From an uncultured Cellvibrio sp. (GTDB lineage Bacteria > Pseudomonadota > Gammaproteobacteria > Pseudomonadales > Cellvibrionaceae): 64,000 bases of DNA. The DNA lies in NCBI GenBank assembly GCA_937958105.1, contig CALFXJ010000061.1, positions 124,001 through 188,000 on the forward strand, read 5' to 3'. The notes beneath the pieces were generated by a model that was not told where the DNA came from, did not search any database, and was given only the letters and a program-made list of their open reading frames with translations. Shown here one piece after another: positions 35,294 through 45,302 of this stretch (position 1 is the stretch's first letter; every line of letters begins with the position of its first letter). The position numbers and the translations under genes were made by a program.

Positions 35294-35317
35294 CCCGCCT
35301 GTGCGGGATTTTTTATT
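35294..35317 (+). terminator. Intrinsic terminator between amiB and mutL
   Basis: CCCGC and GCGGG form a short stem with a 4-base loop, followed by ATTTTTTATTTTT. It lies 36 bases after the amiB stop, so mutL may depend on read-through or an internal promoter. Confidence 0.7.
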
Positions 35318-35337
35318 TTTCAGGCAACATAACCACC

Positions 35338-37188
35338 ATGAACCGAATTAAATTACTCAGCACCCGCCTCGCCAACCAGATTGCAGCCGGTGAAGTGGTG
35401 GAGCGGCCATCCTCGGTGATTAAGGAACTGCTGGAAAACAGTCTGGACGCAGGGGCGACCCGCCTCGACATCGAGGTTGAAGACGGCGGTATCAAACTGA
35501 TGCGGGTGCGTGACAATGGCTCGGGTATTGATAAAGAAGATCTTCCGCTCGCCTTGAGCCGTCATGCCACGAGCAAGATATACGAGCTGGATGACCTCGA
35601 GGCGGTAGCAACGCTCGGTTTTCGTGGAGAGGCGCTTGCCAGTATCAGCTCCGTTGCCCGGCTTGCCTTGATCACCAGCACGGCGGATGACGGACTCGGG
35701 TATCAGGTAGTGGCCGAAGGCCGCGACATGCAGGCTGAAGTATCGCCAGCACCGCATCCTCGTGGAACGACGGTGGAGGTGCGCGATTTATTCTTCAATA
35801 CTCCCGCGCGCCGCAAATTCCTGCGCACTGAAAAAACCGAATACACCCATCTGGAAGATGTCGTAAAACGCCTGGCGCTCTCACGTTTTGATGTGGCGTT
35901 CAACCTTCGCCATAACGGTCGGGCAATTTATGCCTGGCGCGCGGGAGAAAACCAGCTTGAACAGGAACGGCGTATTGCCCAGGTCTGTGGCCCCGCCTTT
36001 ATGGAAAACGCGGTACACATCGAGATGGAGCGCAATGGGCTGCGCCTGTGGGGGTGGGTTGCGTTGCCGACTTTTTCCCGCAGCCAGGCCGACCTGCAGC
36101 ATTTTTACGTCAATGGCCGGGCTATCCGTGACAAGCTGGTCAGCCATGCCGTACGCCAGGCCTATCAGGATGTGTTGTACCACGGTCGTCACCCTGCATT
36201 TGTGTTGTATCTTGAACTGGATCCAGCCACGGTGGATGTGAATGTCCATCCCACAAAGCACGAGGTGCGCTTTCGCGATAACCGCAGTGTGCACGATTTT
36301 ATCTTCAGTAGCCTGCATCGGGCACTGGCGCAGGTAAAACCCGCAGACTCGTTAAATAAAAACGGAGCGGAAACTTTCCTCACGCAACAAGCTCCCGCTG
36401 TGCAGGGGTTGGCAGCTGGCGAGTTTCAGGGGCAGGAGCGCATCAGCTTCGCCACGGCGCAAGGATCACGCCCGACAAGCATGGCCAGTCATTACGCACC
36501 CTCGCCCGCCGCCGCTTCCGTGGACTCAGTGCGGGAGCAGATGAAAGTCTACGGCGACCTGCATCAACCAGCGCCCTCTTTGCCTGAAGCCAGTGATGAT
36601 GAAATTCCTCCCCTGGGCTATGCCATTGCGCAGCTCAAAGGTATTTATATCCTGGCGGAAAATGCTCAGGGGCTGATCGTGGTGGATATGCATGCAGCGC
36701 ACGAGCGGATTACCTACGAGCGAATGAAAGCCTCATTTTCCTGCGGCGGCCTGCAGACCCAGCCTCTGCTGGTGCCGGAGAGCGTTGCTGTGAGCCAGCG
36801 AGAGGCAGACTGCGCCGAGCAGCATGCAGATACCTTTAAAAGCCTGGGGTTTGAGTTGCAGCGTGCGGGACCGGAAACCCTGCTGGTCCGGCAGGTTCCA
36901 GTGGTTCTGAATCGCGCCAAGGTGGAGCAGCTGGTGCGCGATGTGCTCGCGGATCTGATCGAGCACGGCACCAGTGAACGGATTCAGCATCATATCAATG
37001 AAATCCTGGGCACCATGGCGTGTCACGCTTCGGTCCGTGCTAATCGTCGTCTGACCATTCCCGAGATGAATGCTTTGCTGCGCGACATGGAGGCGACGGA
37101 GCGCAGCGGCCAATGCAACCACGGTCGTCCGACCTGGTTGCTGCAGTCGCTGGAGGATCTGGATAAAATGTTTATGCGCGGACAATAG
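35338..37188 (+). CDS. mutL: DNA mismatch repair protein MutL
   Basis: The 616-residue protein has the GHL ATPase domain: [11 protein letters not shown] (motif I), DNGSGI (II) and [13 protein letters not shown] (III). A disordered linker (about 335-430) and a C-terminal dimerisation domain follow. The C-terminal domain reads [12 protein letters not shown], which fits the DQHA-x2-E-x4-E endonuclease motif with Met for Gln, plus [11 protein letters not shown] and CNHGRPTW. Together these suggest the nicking type of MutL, unlike the MutH-dependent E. coli protein. It is followed directly by miaA, whose GTG start is two bases after the mutL stop. Confidence 0.97.
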   Translation: MNRIKLLSTRLANQIAAGEVVERPSSVIKELLENSLDAGATRLDIEVEDGGIKLMRVRDNGSGIDKEDLPLALSRHATSKIYELDDLEAVATLGFRGEALASISSVARLALITSTADDGLGYQVVAEGRDMQAEVSPAPHPRGTTVEVRDLFFNTPARRKFLRTEKTEYTHLEDVVKRLALSRFDVAFNLRHNGRAIYAWRAGENQLEQERRIAQVCGPAFMENAVHIEMERNGLRLWGWVALPTFSRSQADLQHFYVNGRAIRDKLVSHAVRQAYQDVLYHGRHPAFVLYLELDPATVDVNVHPTKHEVRFRDNRSVHDFIFSSLHRALAQVKPADSLNKNGAETFLTQQAPAVQGLAAGEFQGQERISFATAQGSRPTSMASHYAPSPAAASVDSVREQMKVYGDLHQPAPSLPEASDDEIPPLGYAIAQLKGIYILAENAQGLIVVDMHAAHERITYERMKASFSCGGLQTQPLLVPESVAVSQREADCAEQHADTFKSLGFELQRAGPETLLVRQVPVVLNRAKVEQLVRDVLADLIEHGTSERIQHHINEILGTMACHASVRANRRLTIPEMNALLRDMEATERSGQCNHGRPTWLLQSLEDLDKMFMRGQ

Positions 37189-37190
37189 CT

Positions 37191-38186
37191 GTGAGCGACA
37201 TTGAGCAACCGTACGAGCAGCGCCCTCAGGTCATCTTTCTGATGGGGCCTACCGCATCGGGCAAGACAGACCTGGCAATAGCCCTGCGGCAGCATCTGCC
37301 GGTGGAGGTTATCAGTGTAGACTCCACGCTGGTTTATCGCGGTATGGACATCGGTACCGCCAAGCCAACTGCCGCCGAGCTGGCCATGACGCCGCATCGC
37401 CTGATAGATATCCGTGATCCTGCCGAACCATACTCCGCCGCCGACTTTTGCGCGGATGCGGAGCGGGAAATCTCGGCAATTATTGCGCAAGAAAAGATTC
37501 CACTGCTGGTCGGCGGTACGATGTTGTACTTCAAGGCGCTGCTGGATGGTCTCGCCGATATGCCTGCGGCAGATCCGGAGGTTCGGGCCGGCATCGAGCA
37601 AGAGGCCGCGCAGTACGGCTGGCCTCATATTCATGCGCAGCTGGCCCTGGTGGATCCGGAAACAGCTGCTGAGATTCACCCTAATCACTCCCAGCGGCTA
37701 AGTCGGGCGCTGGAGGTTTATCGTGTCAGTGGCAAGACCATGTCAATGTTGCGCCGCGAACAGAAACTCAGTGCCACTCTCCCTTTTACTGAGCGCTATC
37801 GCGTCTCTCAAATTGCAATCGCTCCCCGCGACCGCAAAATCCTCCATCAACGTATTGCGACGCGGTTCCATAAAATGCTGGAACAAGGGTTGGTTGAAGA
37901 GGTCACACATCTGCATCGGCGCGAGGACTTGCACCCGGATTTACCGGCTATCAGAGCGGTGGGGTATCGTCAGGTGTGGGAATATCTCGACGGGGATCTG
38001 ACCAGGGATGAGATGATTGAGCGCGGTATCATCGCAACGCGTCAGTTGGCCAAGCGCCAATTCACCTGGCTGCGGGGCTGGCCTGACCTATACTGGCTTT
38101 ATACCGAGCAGGAAAACGGTATTTCACTCTCACATGAAGAAATTGTGGGTTGTGCCTTGAATTTTATAACTGGCGCAGCCATATAA
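37191..38186 (+). CDS. miaA: tRNA dimethylallyltransferase
   Basis: The 331-residue enzyme prenylates A37 of UNN-decoding tRNAs. Key motifs are the P loop [30 protein letters not shown], the substrate region [27 protein letters not shown] and [12 protein letters not shown], and [13 protein letters not shown]. The start is a GTG (GTGAGCGAC), tightly spaced after mutL. It precedes hfq in the classic order. Confidence 0.97.
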   Translation: MSDIEQPYEQRPQVIFLMGPTASGKTDLAIALRQHLPVEVISVDSTLVYRGMDIGTAKPTAAELAMTPHRLIDIRDPAEPYSAADFCADAEREISAIIAQEKIPLLVGGTMLYFKALLDGLADMPAADPEVRAGIEQEAAQYGWPHIHAQLALVDPETAAEIHPNHSQRLSRALEVYRVSGKTMSMLRREQKLSATLPFTERYRVSQIAIAPRDRKILHQRIATRFHKMLEQGLVEEVTHLHRREDLHPDLPAIRAVGYRQVWEYLDGDLTRDEMIERGIIATRQLAKRQFTWLRGWPDLYWLYTEQENGISLSHEEIVGCALNFITGAAI

Positions 38187-38299
38187 TAGCTCCGTGAGAA
38201 CCCTAGTCAGATTTTCATACTTTGTTCCACCCCCTTCCAATGAGGTATCGGAAGACTTAGGTGGGTAATCTTGTTATTTAAATAAATTGGAGAATAAAC

Positions 38300-38566
38300 A
38301 TGTCAAAAGGGCATAGTTTACAAGACCCTTACCTGAACGTCCTGAGAAAGGAGCGCGTACCTGTTTCCATTTACCTGGTAAATGGCATCAAGTTGCAAGG
38401 TCAGGTTGAGTCATTTGATCAGTTTGTTGTGCTGTTGAAAAACACTGTAAGCCAGATGGTTTACAAGCACGCCATCTCCACCGTTGTACCTTCTCGCGCT
38501 GTTCGTGTACCTCTGCTGAATGCAGCGGGAGAGCTGGAAGGCGAAGAAGAGCAAGTCGAGCAATAA
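38300..38566 (+). CDS. hfq: RNA chaperone Hfq
   Basis: This 88-residue Sm-like protein forms the hexamer that pairs small RNAs with mRNAs. It has Sm1 ([20 protein letters not shown]) and Sm2 with YKHAISTV (the KH motif), and a short acidic tail. The start ATG 38300 is preceded by TTGGAGAAT. A 113-base spacer after miaA suggests its own promoter in addition to read-through. hflX follows 17 bases later. Confidence 0.99.
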   Translation: MSKGHSLQDPYLNVLRKERVPVSIYLVNGIKLQGQVESFDQFVVLLKNTVSQMVYKHAISTVVPSRAVRVPLLNAAGELEGEEEQVEQ

Positions 38567-38583
38567 CCCCTCGAGGTAGCTAA

Positions 38584-39888
38584 TTGTTTTTTGATCGCCC
38601 TGAGTCAGGTGAACTGGCTGTGCTGGTTCACCTGAACATGTCTTACGGCCAGGAGCCGGAAGACCCCCGTGAATTTGAAGAGCTCGTGCTCTCCGCTGGC
38701 GGTGATCCTGTCGCATTAATTACAGGAAACAGCCGTTCCCCCAATGCCAGATTCTTTATCGGTACCGGCAAACTGCAGGAATTGCAGCAGGCTGTGGCCG
38801 AACAGGAAGCCCAACTCGTCATCTTCAACCACACCCTCACGCCCAGCCAGGAGCGCAATCTGGAGAAAGAGCTGCAGTGTCGTGTCCTCGACCGCACTGG
38901 CCTGATTCTGGATATCTTTGCTCAGCGAGCACGTACCTTTGAGGGTAAATTACAGGTCGAACTGGCCCAGCTGCGTCATATGTCCACCCGCCTGGTTAGG
39001 GGGTGGACCCACCTTGAGCGCCAGAAAGGGGGGATCGGTCTGCGTGGTCCCGGTGAAACTCAGTTGGAAACGGACCGTCGTCTGCTGCGTAACCGCATCA
39101 CCATGATTGAGCAGCGACTTGAAAAAGTACGCTCCCAGCGTGAGCAGGGGCGTCGCTCCCGTCAGCGTGCTGCGATCCCCACTGTATCGCTCGTGGGCTA
39201 TACCAACGCCGGAAAATCTACATTGTTTAACCGGCTCACTGGCGCCGGCGTCTATGTGCAGGATCAGCTGTTCGCCACCCTGGATCCAACCATGCGCAGA
39301 CTCGAACTGCCAGATATCGGAGCCGTGATCTTTGCGGATACCGTAGGTTTTATCAGCCATCTGCCTCACAAACTGGTTGAAGCTTTTCGGGCGACGTTGG
39401 AAGAGGCTGCTAACTCTACCCTGTTATTGCATGTTGTTGACGCAGTAGCGGAGGAACGTCTGCGGAACATTGAGCAGGTAGATCTGGTGCTGGAAGAAAT
39501 CGGCGCAGCAGATCTCCCGCAGTTGCGCGTTTACAACAAGATTGACCTTATCGATATGGAGCCGCGCATTGATCGCGGCGACGACGGCGCTCCAGTGGCC
39601 GTCTGGCTGTCGGCCCAAACCGGGGCCGGCTGCGATCTGCTGTTTCAGGCTATTGCTGAGCTGCTGGGTGAAGAGATGGTTCTGGGGCGTCTGCTGCTGG
39701 CAGCTGACCAGGGGCGCCTGCGGGCCATGCTCTACCAGCAGCAGGCTGTCGCGGATGAAAGCTATCGCGATGATGGTTCATCGGAGCTGGAGCTGCGTAT
39801 CCCTAAAAGCGATCTTTTACGGATATTGAGTGCAGAATCCTTGCCACTGGACAAGCTCACATGGGTGGCCGAAGGTAATCGCCCGTAA
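38584..39888 (+). CDS. hflX: Ribosome-associated GTPase HflX
   Basis: The 434-residue GTPase splits stalled or heat-damaged 70S ribosomes. It has the HflX N-terminal domain with the glycine-rich RQKGGIGLRGPGETQLETDRR segment split as QKGGIGLRGPGE and TQLETDRRLL. G motifs are GYTNAGKST (G1), DTVGF (G3) and NKID (G4). The start is a TTG, 17 bases after the hfq stop, giving MFFDRPESGE as in relatives. It lies in the hfq-hflX-hflK-hflC order. Confidence 0.97.
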   Translation: MFFDRPESGELAVLVHLNMSYGQEPEDPREFEELVLSAGGDPVALITGNSRSPNARFFIGTGKLQELQQAVAEQEAQLVIFNHTLTPSQERNLEKELQCRVLDRTGLILDIFAQRARTFEGKLQVELAQLRHMSTRLVRGWTHLERQKGGIGLRGPGETQLETDRRLLRNRITMIEQRLEKVRSQREQGRRSRQRAAIPTVSLVGYTNAGKSTLFNRLTGAGVYVQDQLFATLDPTMRRLELPDIGAVIFADTVGFISHLPHKLVEAFRATLEEAANSTLLLHVVDAVAEERLRNIEQVDLVLEEIGAADLPQLRVYNKIDLIDMEPRIDRGDDGAPVAVWLSAQTGAGCDLLFQAIAELLGEEMVLGRLLLAADQGRLRAMLYQQQAVADESYRDDGSSELELRIPKSDLLRILSAESLPLDKLTWVAEGNRP

Positions 39889-40011
39889 ATAGCCTGTTGG
39901 TTTACGCACAGGCTTTGCTAGAATCCCGACACTTGATCAACCGCATATCCGGAAATGACCGGAAGTCGGAGTATCGACCGAATTTTTGATTAATAAGATT
40001 GGAGAGAATGT

Positions 40012-41139
40012 ATGGCCTGGAACGAACCGGGAGGTAAGGATAAAGACCCATGGGGTGGCGGGGGAAGAAACAATGACGGTCCTCCGGATCTGGATGAGGC
40101 ATTCAAGAAACTGCAGGAAAAGCTGAACGGTCTGTTTGGTGGCGGCTCCGGCGGCAAAGGCTCCGGTGGCGGCAGCAATGGCGGCTTCGGCAGTATCTTC
40201 GTGGTACTGGCAGTGGTTGCTGTGATTATTTACGCAGTGGCTGGTATTTATCAGGTAGACGCTAAAGAGCGGGCAGTTGTCCTGCAATTCGGTGCGTTTA
40301 AAGAGATCAAGGATTCCGGCTTGCGCTGGAATGCTCCGATCGTTACTCAGGTGTTTAAGGTCAATGTCACCACGGAAAATCAATATCCGTCCCGTGGCCT
40401 GATGCTGACCCAGGATGAAAGCATTGTAGAGCTGCCGCTGACGGTCCAGTACAACGTGGCCGACGTAAAAGCCTACGTGCTGAATGTAAAAGATCCCGAA
40501 ATCAGTCTGCGCCATGCAACAGACAGTGCGATCCGCCACGTGATCGGCTCTACAGAGCTCAATCAGGTATTGTCTGAAGGCCGGCAGAAAATTGCTGCAG
40601 AGGTGAAGCAGCGTCTGCAGACCTACCTCGATAACTACGGCACCGGCATTCTCGTGCGGGATGTCAATATTCAGGAGGGGCGTCCGCCAGAGGAGGTCCG
40701 CGCTGCGTTTGACGATGTCATCAAGGCAAAAGAGGATGAAGAACGGCTGAAGAACGAAGCCCAGGCTTATGCCAATGCGGTTATTCCGGAAGCCCGTGGT
40801 CGTGCACAGCGGATGATTGAAGAGGCAGAAGCCTACCGTGCCGAAGTGGTTGCCCGTGCAGAGGGTGAATCTGATCGCTTTGAACGTCTGCTGACCGAGT
40901 ACAAGCGTGCACCGGGTGTGACCCGTGAGCGTTTATATATCGAAACACTGGAGCGGGTTATGAGTAGCTCATCCAAGGTTATGGTGGATGTAGAAGGTGG
41001 CAACAATATGTTGTACCTGCCCCTCGACCGTATGATCCAGCAGAGCTCAACTGCGCCAGTCACTCATACACCTACTACGCTCCGTGAGATTCCTCGTCAG
41101 GAATCCATGCCGTCCAATATTCGCAGGGAGATCCGCTAA
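40012..41139 (+). CDS. hflK: FtsH protease modulator HflK
   Basis: The 375-residue SPFH/band-7 membrane protein forms, with HflC, the cage around FtsH. The N-terminus is Gly-rich and cytoplasmic (GGGRNNDGPPDLDEAF). One membrane segment (about 63-82, IFVVLAVVAVIIYAVAGIY) precedes the band-7 domain (about 83-260; VDAKERAVVLQFG, GLRWNAP). A long coiled coil with EDEERLKNEAQAYAN follows. The stop codon is immediately followed by the hflC ATG. Confidence 0.97.
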   Translation: MAWNEPGGKDKDPWGGGGRNNDGPPDLDEAFKKLQEKLNGLFGGGSGGKGSGGGSNGGFGSIFVVLAVVAVIIYAVAGIYQVDAKERAVVLQFGAFKEIKDSGLRWNAPIVTQVFKVNVTTENQYPSRGLMLTQDESIVELPLTVQYNVADVKAYVLNVKDPEISLRHATDSAIRHVIGSTELNQVLSEGRQKIAAEVKQRLQTYLDNYGTGILVRDVNIQEGRPPEEVRAAFDDVIKAKEDEERLKNEAQAYANAVIPEARGRAQRMIEEAEAYRAEVVARAEGESDRFERLLTEYKRAPGVTRERLYIETLERVMSSSSKVMVDVEGGNNMLYLPLDRMIQQSSTAPVTHTPTTLREIPRQESMPSNIRREIR

Positions 41140-42015
41140 ATGAGTAATCGTGGTTTTCTCTCGCTGCTGGTTGTGGTAATCGTTCTGATTGTCGGCTCAA
41201 GCAGCTTTTATATCGTTACAGAGTATGAGCGCGCGGTAGTGCTGCGGTTCGGACGCTTGGTCAATGTTGATGTTCCACCGGGCCTGCACTTCAAGATTCC
41301 GTTCGCTGACAAGGTACGGAAATTCGATGGCCGCCTGCTGACTGCTGACATGCGTCCAGAGAGCTTCTTTACCATTGAGAACAAGCGTCTGATCGTTGAC
41401 TCCTACATCAAGTGGCGCGTCAAGAACGTAGAAACCTACTACAAGGCCACCGGTGGCGATGAAAACGTTGCAGCTGAACGTCTGGCGCAGCGGGTTGCGG
41501 ATGGTCTGCGCAACCAGTTCGGTCGTCGCACTCTGCATGAAGTGGTATCGGGTAAGCGTGATGAGCTGATGAGCGAGCTGACCTTCAACCTGAATGCCGT
41601 GAGTGAAGGGTTGTTGGGGCTGGAAGTCATCGATATCCGTATCAAGCGTATTGACCTGCCCACCGACGTCAGTGATTCGGTATTTGCCCGGATGGCGGCG
41701 GATCGGGAGAAGGAAGCACGCGAATACCGTTCCAAAGGTAAAGAGCAGGCGGAAGTCATTCGGGCCGATGCAGATCGTCAACGTGCTGTACTGGAGGCTA
41801 ATGCCTACCGTGACGCCGAGCGCCTGCGTGGTGATGGTGATGCCAAGGCTGCGGCGATATACGCTGAGGCCTACAACAAGGATGCCGAATTCTATGCCTT
41901 TGTGCGTAGCTTGAACGCATACGCAGCCACCTTCGACAGCAAAGAAGATCTGTTGGTGATTGATCCGGCGAGTGATTTCTTCCGCTTCCTGAAAGACCCG
42001 TCCGGGAAAAAATAG
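41140..42015 (+). CDS. hflC: FtsH protease modulator HflC
   Basis: The 291-residue partner of HflK has an N-terminal membrane anchor (about 6-26, LLVVVIVLIVGSSSFYIV). The SPFH domain reads EYERAVVLRFGRLV, PPGLHFKIPF and MRPESFFTIENK. A coiled coil contains DREKEAREYRSKGKEQAE. Start and stop are abutted to hflK, giving strict stoichiometry. It is followed by an intrinsic terminator at 42062. Confidence 0.97.
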   Translation: MSNRGFLSLLVVVIVLIVGSSSFYIVTEYERAVVLRFGRLVNVDVPPGLHFKIPFADKVRKFDGRLLTADMRPESFFTIENKRLIVDSYIKWRVKNVETYYKATGGDENVAAERLAQRVADGLRNQFGRRTLHEVVSGKRDELMSELTFNLNAVSEGLLGLEVIDIRIKRIDLPTDVSDSVFARMAADREKEAREYRSKGKEQAEVIRADADRQRAVLEANAYRDAERLRGDGDAKAAAIYAEAYNKDAEFYAFVRSLNAYAATFDSKEDLLVIDPASDFFRFLKDPSGKK

Positions 42016-42061
42016 CTGGATTCAGCTCAACATTCCCGGACAAAGGGTGTAAAATCCCGCA

Positions 42062-42085
42062 ACCGAGCCACTGGCTCGGTTTTTT
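42062..42085 (+). terminator. Intrinsic terminator after hflC
   Basis: ACCGAGCC, ACTG-type loop and GGCTCGGT form an 8-bp stem followed by TTTTTT. It ends the hfq-hflXKC transcript 47 bases beyond the hflC stop. Confidence 0.9.
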
Positions 42086-42137
42086 ATGCGCTGATCGAAG
42101 ATGGCTGCACATCGCTCAGCGGTGGAGAATCTTGATT

Positions 42138-42323
42138 ATGTGGGAAGAACTTGGCAGAGCTTTCTGCCTGATGCTGGTAATTGAGGGCATACTTCCCTTT
42201 CTATATCCGACCCGTTGGCGTCGCCTGGTTGCACGCATGGCTATAGTCTCTGACCGTCACCTGCGTATGGTGGGATTGGTCAGCATGATGATCGGGGTCG
42301 GTTTACTGTACGTATTGAAATGA
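42138..42323 (+). CDS. DUF2065 small membrane protein
   Basis: With ATG 42138 the product is 61 residues: MWEELGRAFCLMLVIEGIL, a Pro/Trp/Arg turn (YPTRWRRLVARM) and a second hydrophobic segment (MVGLVSMMIGVGLLYVL). Two membrane passes and this sequence are typical of DUF2065, a family regularly found between hflC and hisZ or purA. Function is unknown. Upstream TTG 42132 is an alternative start. The hisZ ATG begins 12 bases after its stop. Confidence 0.85.
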   Translation: MWEELGRAFCLMLVIEGILPFLYPTRWRRLVARMAIVSDRHLRMVGLVSMMIGVGLLYVLK

Positions 42324-42335
42324 CATAGAGTCGCT

Positions 42336-43511
42336 ATGACTTACGCCGACCGCTGGTTGCTGCCCGATGGGGTAGAAGAAATTCTACCTGCCGAAGCCAA
42401 ATCAATAGATCACTTGCGCCGTCAGTTGCTCGATCTCTACAGCAACTGGGGGTATGACATGGTGATCCCGCCCCTGCTGGAATATACCGATTCCCTGCTT
42501 ATCGGCCTCGGGCGCGATGTAGACCTGCTGACATTCAAGGTAACGGATCAGCTGACTGGACGAACCCTGGGGATTCGCGCTGACTTCACCCCGCAGACAG
42601 CACGAATGGATGCGCACAGCTTCAGCCGCACCGGCGCCAACCGTCTCTGTTATGCCGGACATGTGGTCCACACCAAGCCCAAGAACCCTCTGGCCACCCG
42701 AACGCCTATTCAGGCCGGGGTGGAGTTCTATGGTGAGGCGGGAGTTTCGGCGGACATTGAAGTGGTGTCCCTGCTGCTCGAATCCCTGATCCTGGCTGGT
42801 CTGCCTAAGCTTCATATCGATCTGGGACATGTGGGTATCTACCGTGCGCTTGCCAGTGCAGCGCGGCTCAGTGATACGCAGGAAGACGAGTTTTTTGACT
42901 TGTTGCAGCGTAAAGCCATGGCTGAGATTCATGCCTGGGTGGCTGCGAATATTGCCGATGTAGCTGTTGCCGAACTGTTTATTGCCTTACCGGGCTTTGC
43001 TGGAGACAAGTCAATACTGGCTACGGCCAGTGAAAGATTTATGCTGATTGCCCCTGCGGCGGCCGATGCCGTTGAGCAACTGGCTGCTGTGGCCCGGGTG
43101 ATTGAACAGCGTTACCCGCAGGCCGAACTGTATTTCGATCTGGGTGAGCTGCGCGGCTACCATTATCTGACCGGGCTGGTCTTTGCGGCCTTTGCGCCCG
43201 GATATGGCAATCCCATCGCGAGTGGTGGTCGCTATGACCACATCGGTGAGGTGTTTGGTCGGGCCCGGCCGGCTACCGGATTCGCCGTGGATATCACAGC
43301 CTTGAGTAAACTGGGGTTGCTGGAACAATCCTATCGTCGCGGTATCCTGGCAGTAATGTCTGATGATCCGCAGCAATGGCAGGCTGTTCAGGCGTTGCGC
43401 GCCCAGGGCGAGCGGGTAATCTGTGCGGATGATGCAGCTGCTGCTGCAGAACTGCATTGTGACCGCCAGCTGGTTATGAGCAAAGGAATCTACGAAGTCG
43501 TTCCACTTTAA
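42336..43511 (+). CDS. hisZ: ATP phosphoribosyltransferase regulatory subunit
   Basis: The 391-residue protein is the class II aminoacyl-tRNA-synthetase-like partner of short HisG, which starts histidine synthesis. It looks like a histidyl-tRNA synthetase core with PDGVEEILPAEA, FTPQTARMDAH, RLCYAGHVVH (motif 2-like) and FGRARPATGFAVDI, but lacks an anticodon-binding domain. The neighbourhood hflC-DUF2065-hisZ-purA is standard. Its presence implies a short-form HisG elsewhere. Confidence 0.95.
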   Translation: MTYADRWLLPDGVEEILPAEAKSIDHLRRQLLDLYSNWGYDMVIPPLLEYTDSLLIGLGRDVDLLTFKVTDQLTGRTLGIRADFTPQTARMDAHSFSRTGANRLCYAGHVVHTKPKNPLATRTPIQAGVEFYGEAGVSADIEVVSLLLESLILAGLPKLHIDLGHVGIYRALASAARLSDTQEDEFFDLLQRKAMAEIHAWVAANIADVAVAELFIALPGFAGDKSILATASERFMLIAPAAADAVEQLAAVARVIEQRYPQAELYFDLGELRGYHYLTGLVFAAFAPGYGNPIASGGRYDHIGEVFGRARPATGFAVDITALSKLGLLEQSYRRGILAVMSDDPQQWQAVQALRAQGERVICADDAAAAAELHCDRQLVMSKGIYEVVPL

Positions 43512-43542
43512 GGTCTATCGCTGGACTGGCAGCGCGCGGTAG

Positions 43543-44898
<1,356 letters not shown>

Positions 44899-45302
44899 TT
44901 TTTCATTGATCAAAAGAAGCCTCCCTCGGTGGAGGCTTTTTTATAACTACTCGCTACGCTAAACCATCCCGCCTATTCATTTTCTGCCGTCCAGATTCTC
45001 GTAGAACAAACTTTGAACGCCCAAATTACGGTCTCTGCTGAATCTGGGCGCTTCAGATTTTACTTACAGGCTAGAATCCAGACGCCAATCCAAGCATTTG
45101 CATGCTCCTGGTACTGTGAAGTTTCCATGAGTCTCTTTGACTTTATGAGGAAAAAATCTATTCTAAAGTGACATAACCTACTTATAGTCACATTGACATG
45201 CTGAAGGAGGGGGATATACGATTGCCAAGCTAAAGAGGTTTTAAACGCCGTATAGCACATAAAATGCACAAAAACTCTATTTAATATAAGAAAGGGGTTG
45301 TT
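44899..45302. promoter_or_regulatory. Terminator and promoter region before the TonB receptor
   Basis: This 404-base gap begins with the purA terminator. A candidate sigma-70 promoter is TTGACA at 45193 and TATACG at 45215 (16-base spacing), about 80 bases before the receptor start. The ribosome binding site AAAGGGG lies just before ATG 45303. No palindromic operator was recognised. Confidence 0.5.
44917..44943 (+). terminator. Intrinsic terminator of purA
   Basis: GCCTCC, a short loop and GGAGGC are followed by six T, 18 bases after the purA stop. Confidence 0.92.
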
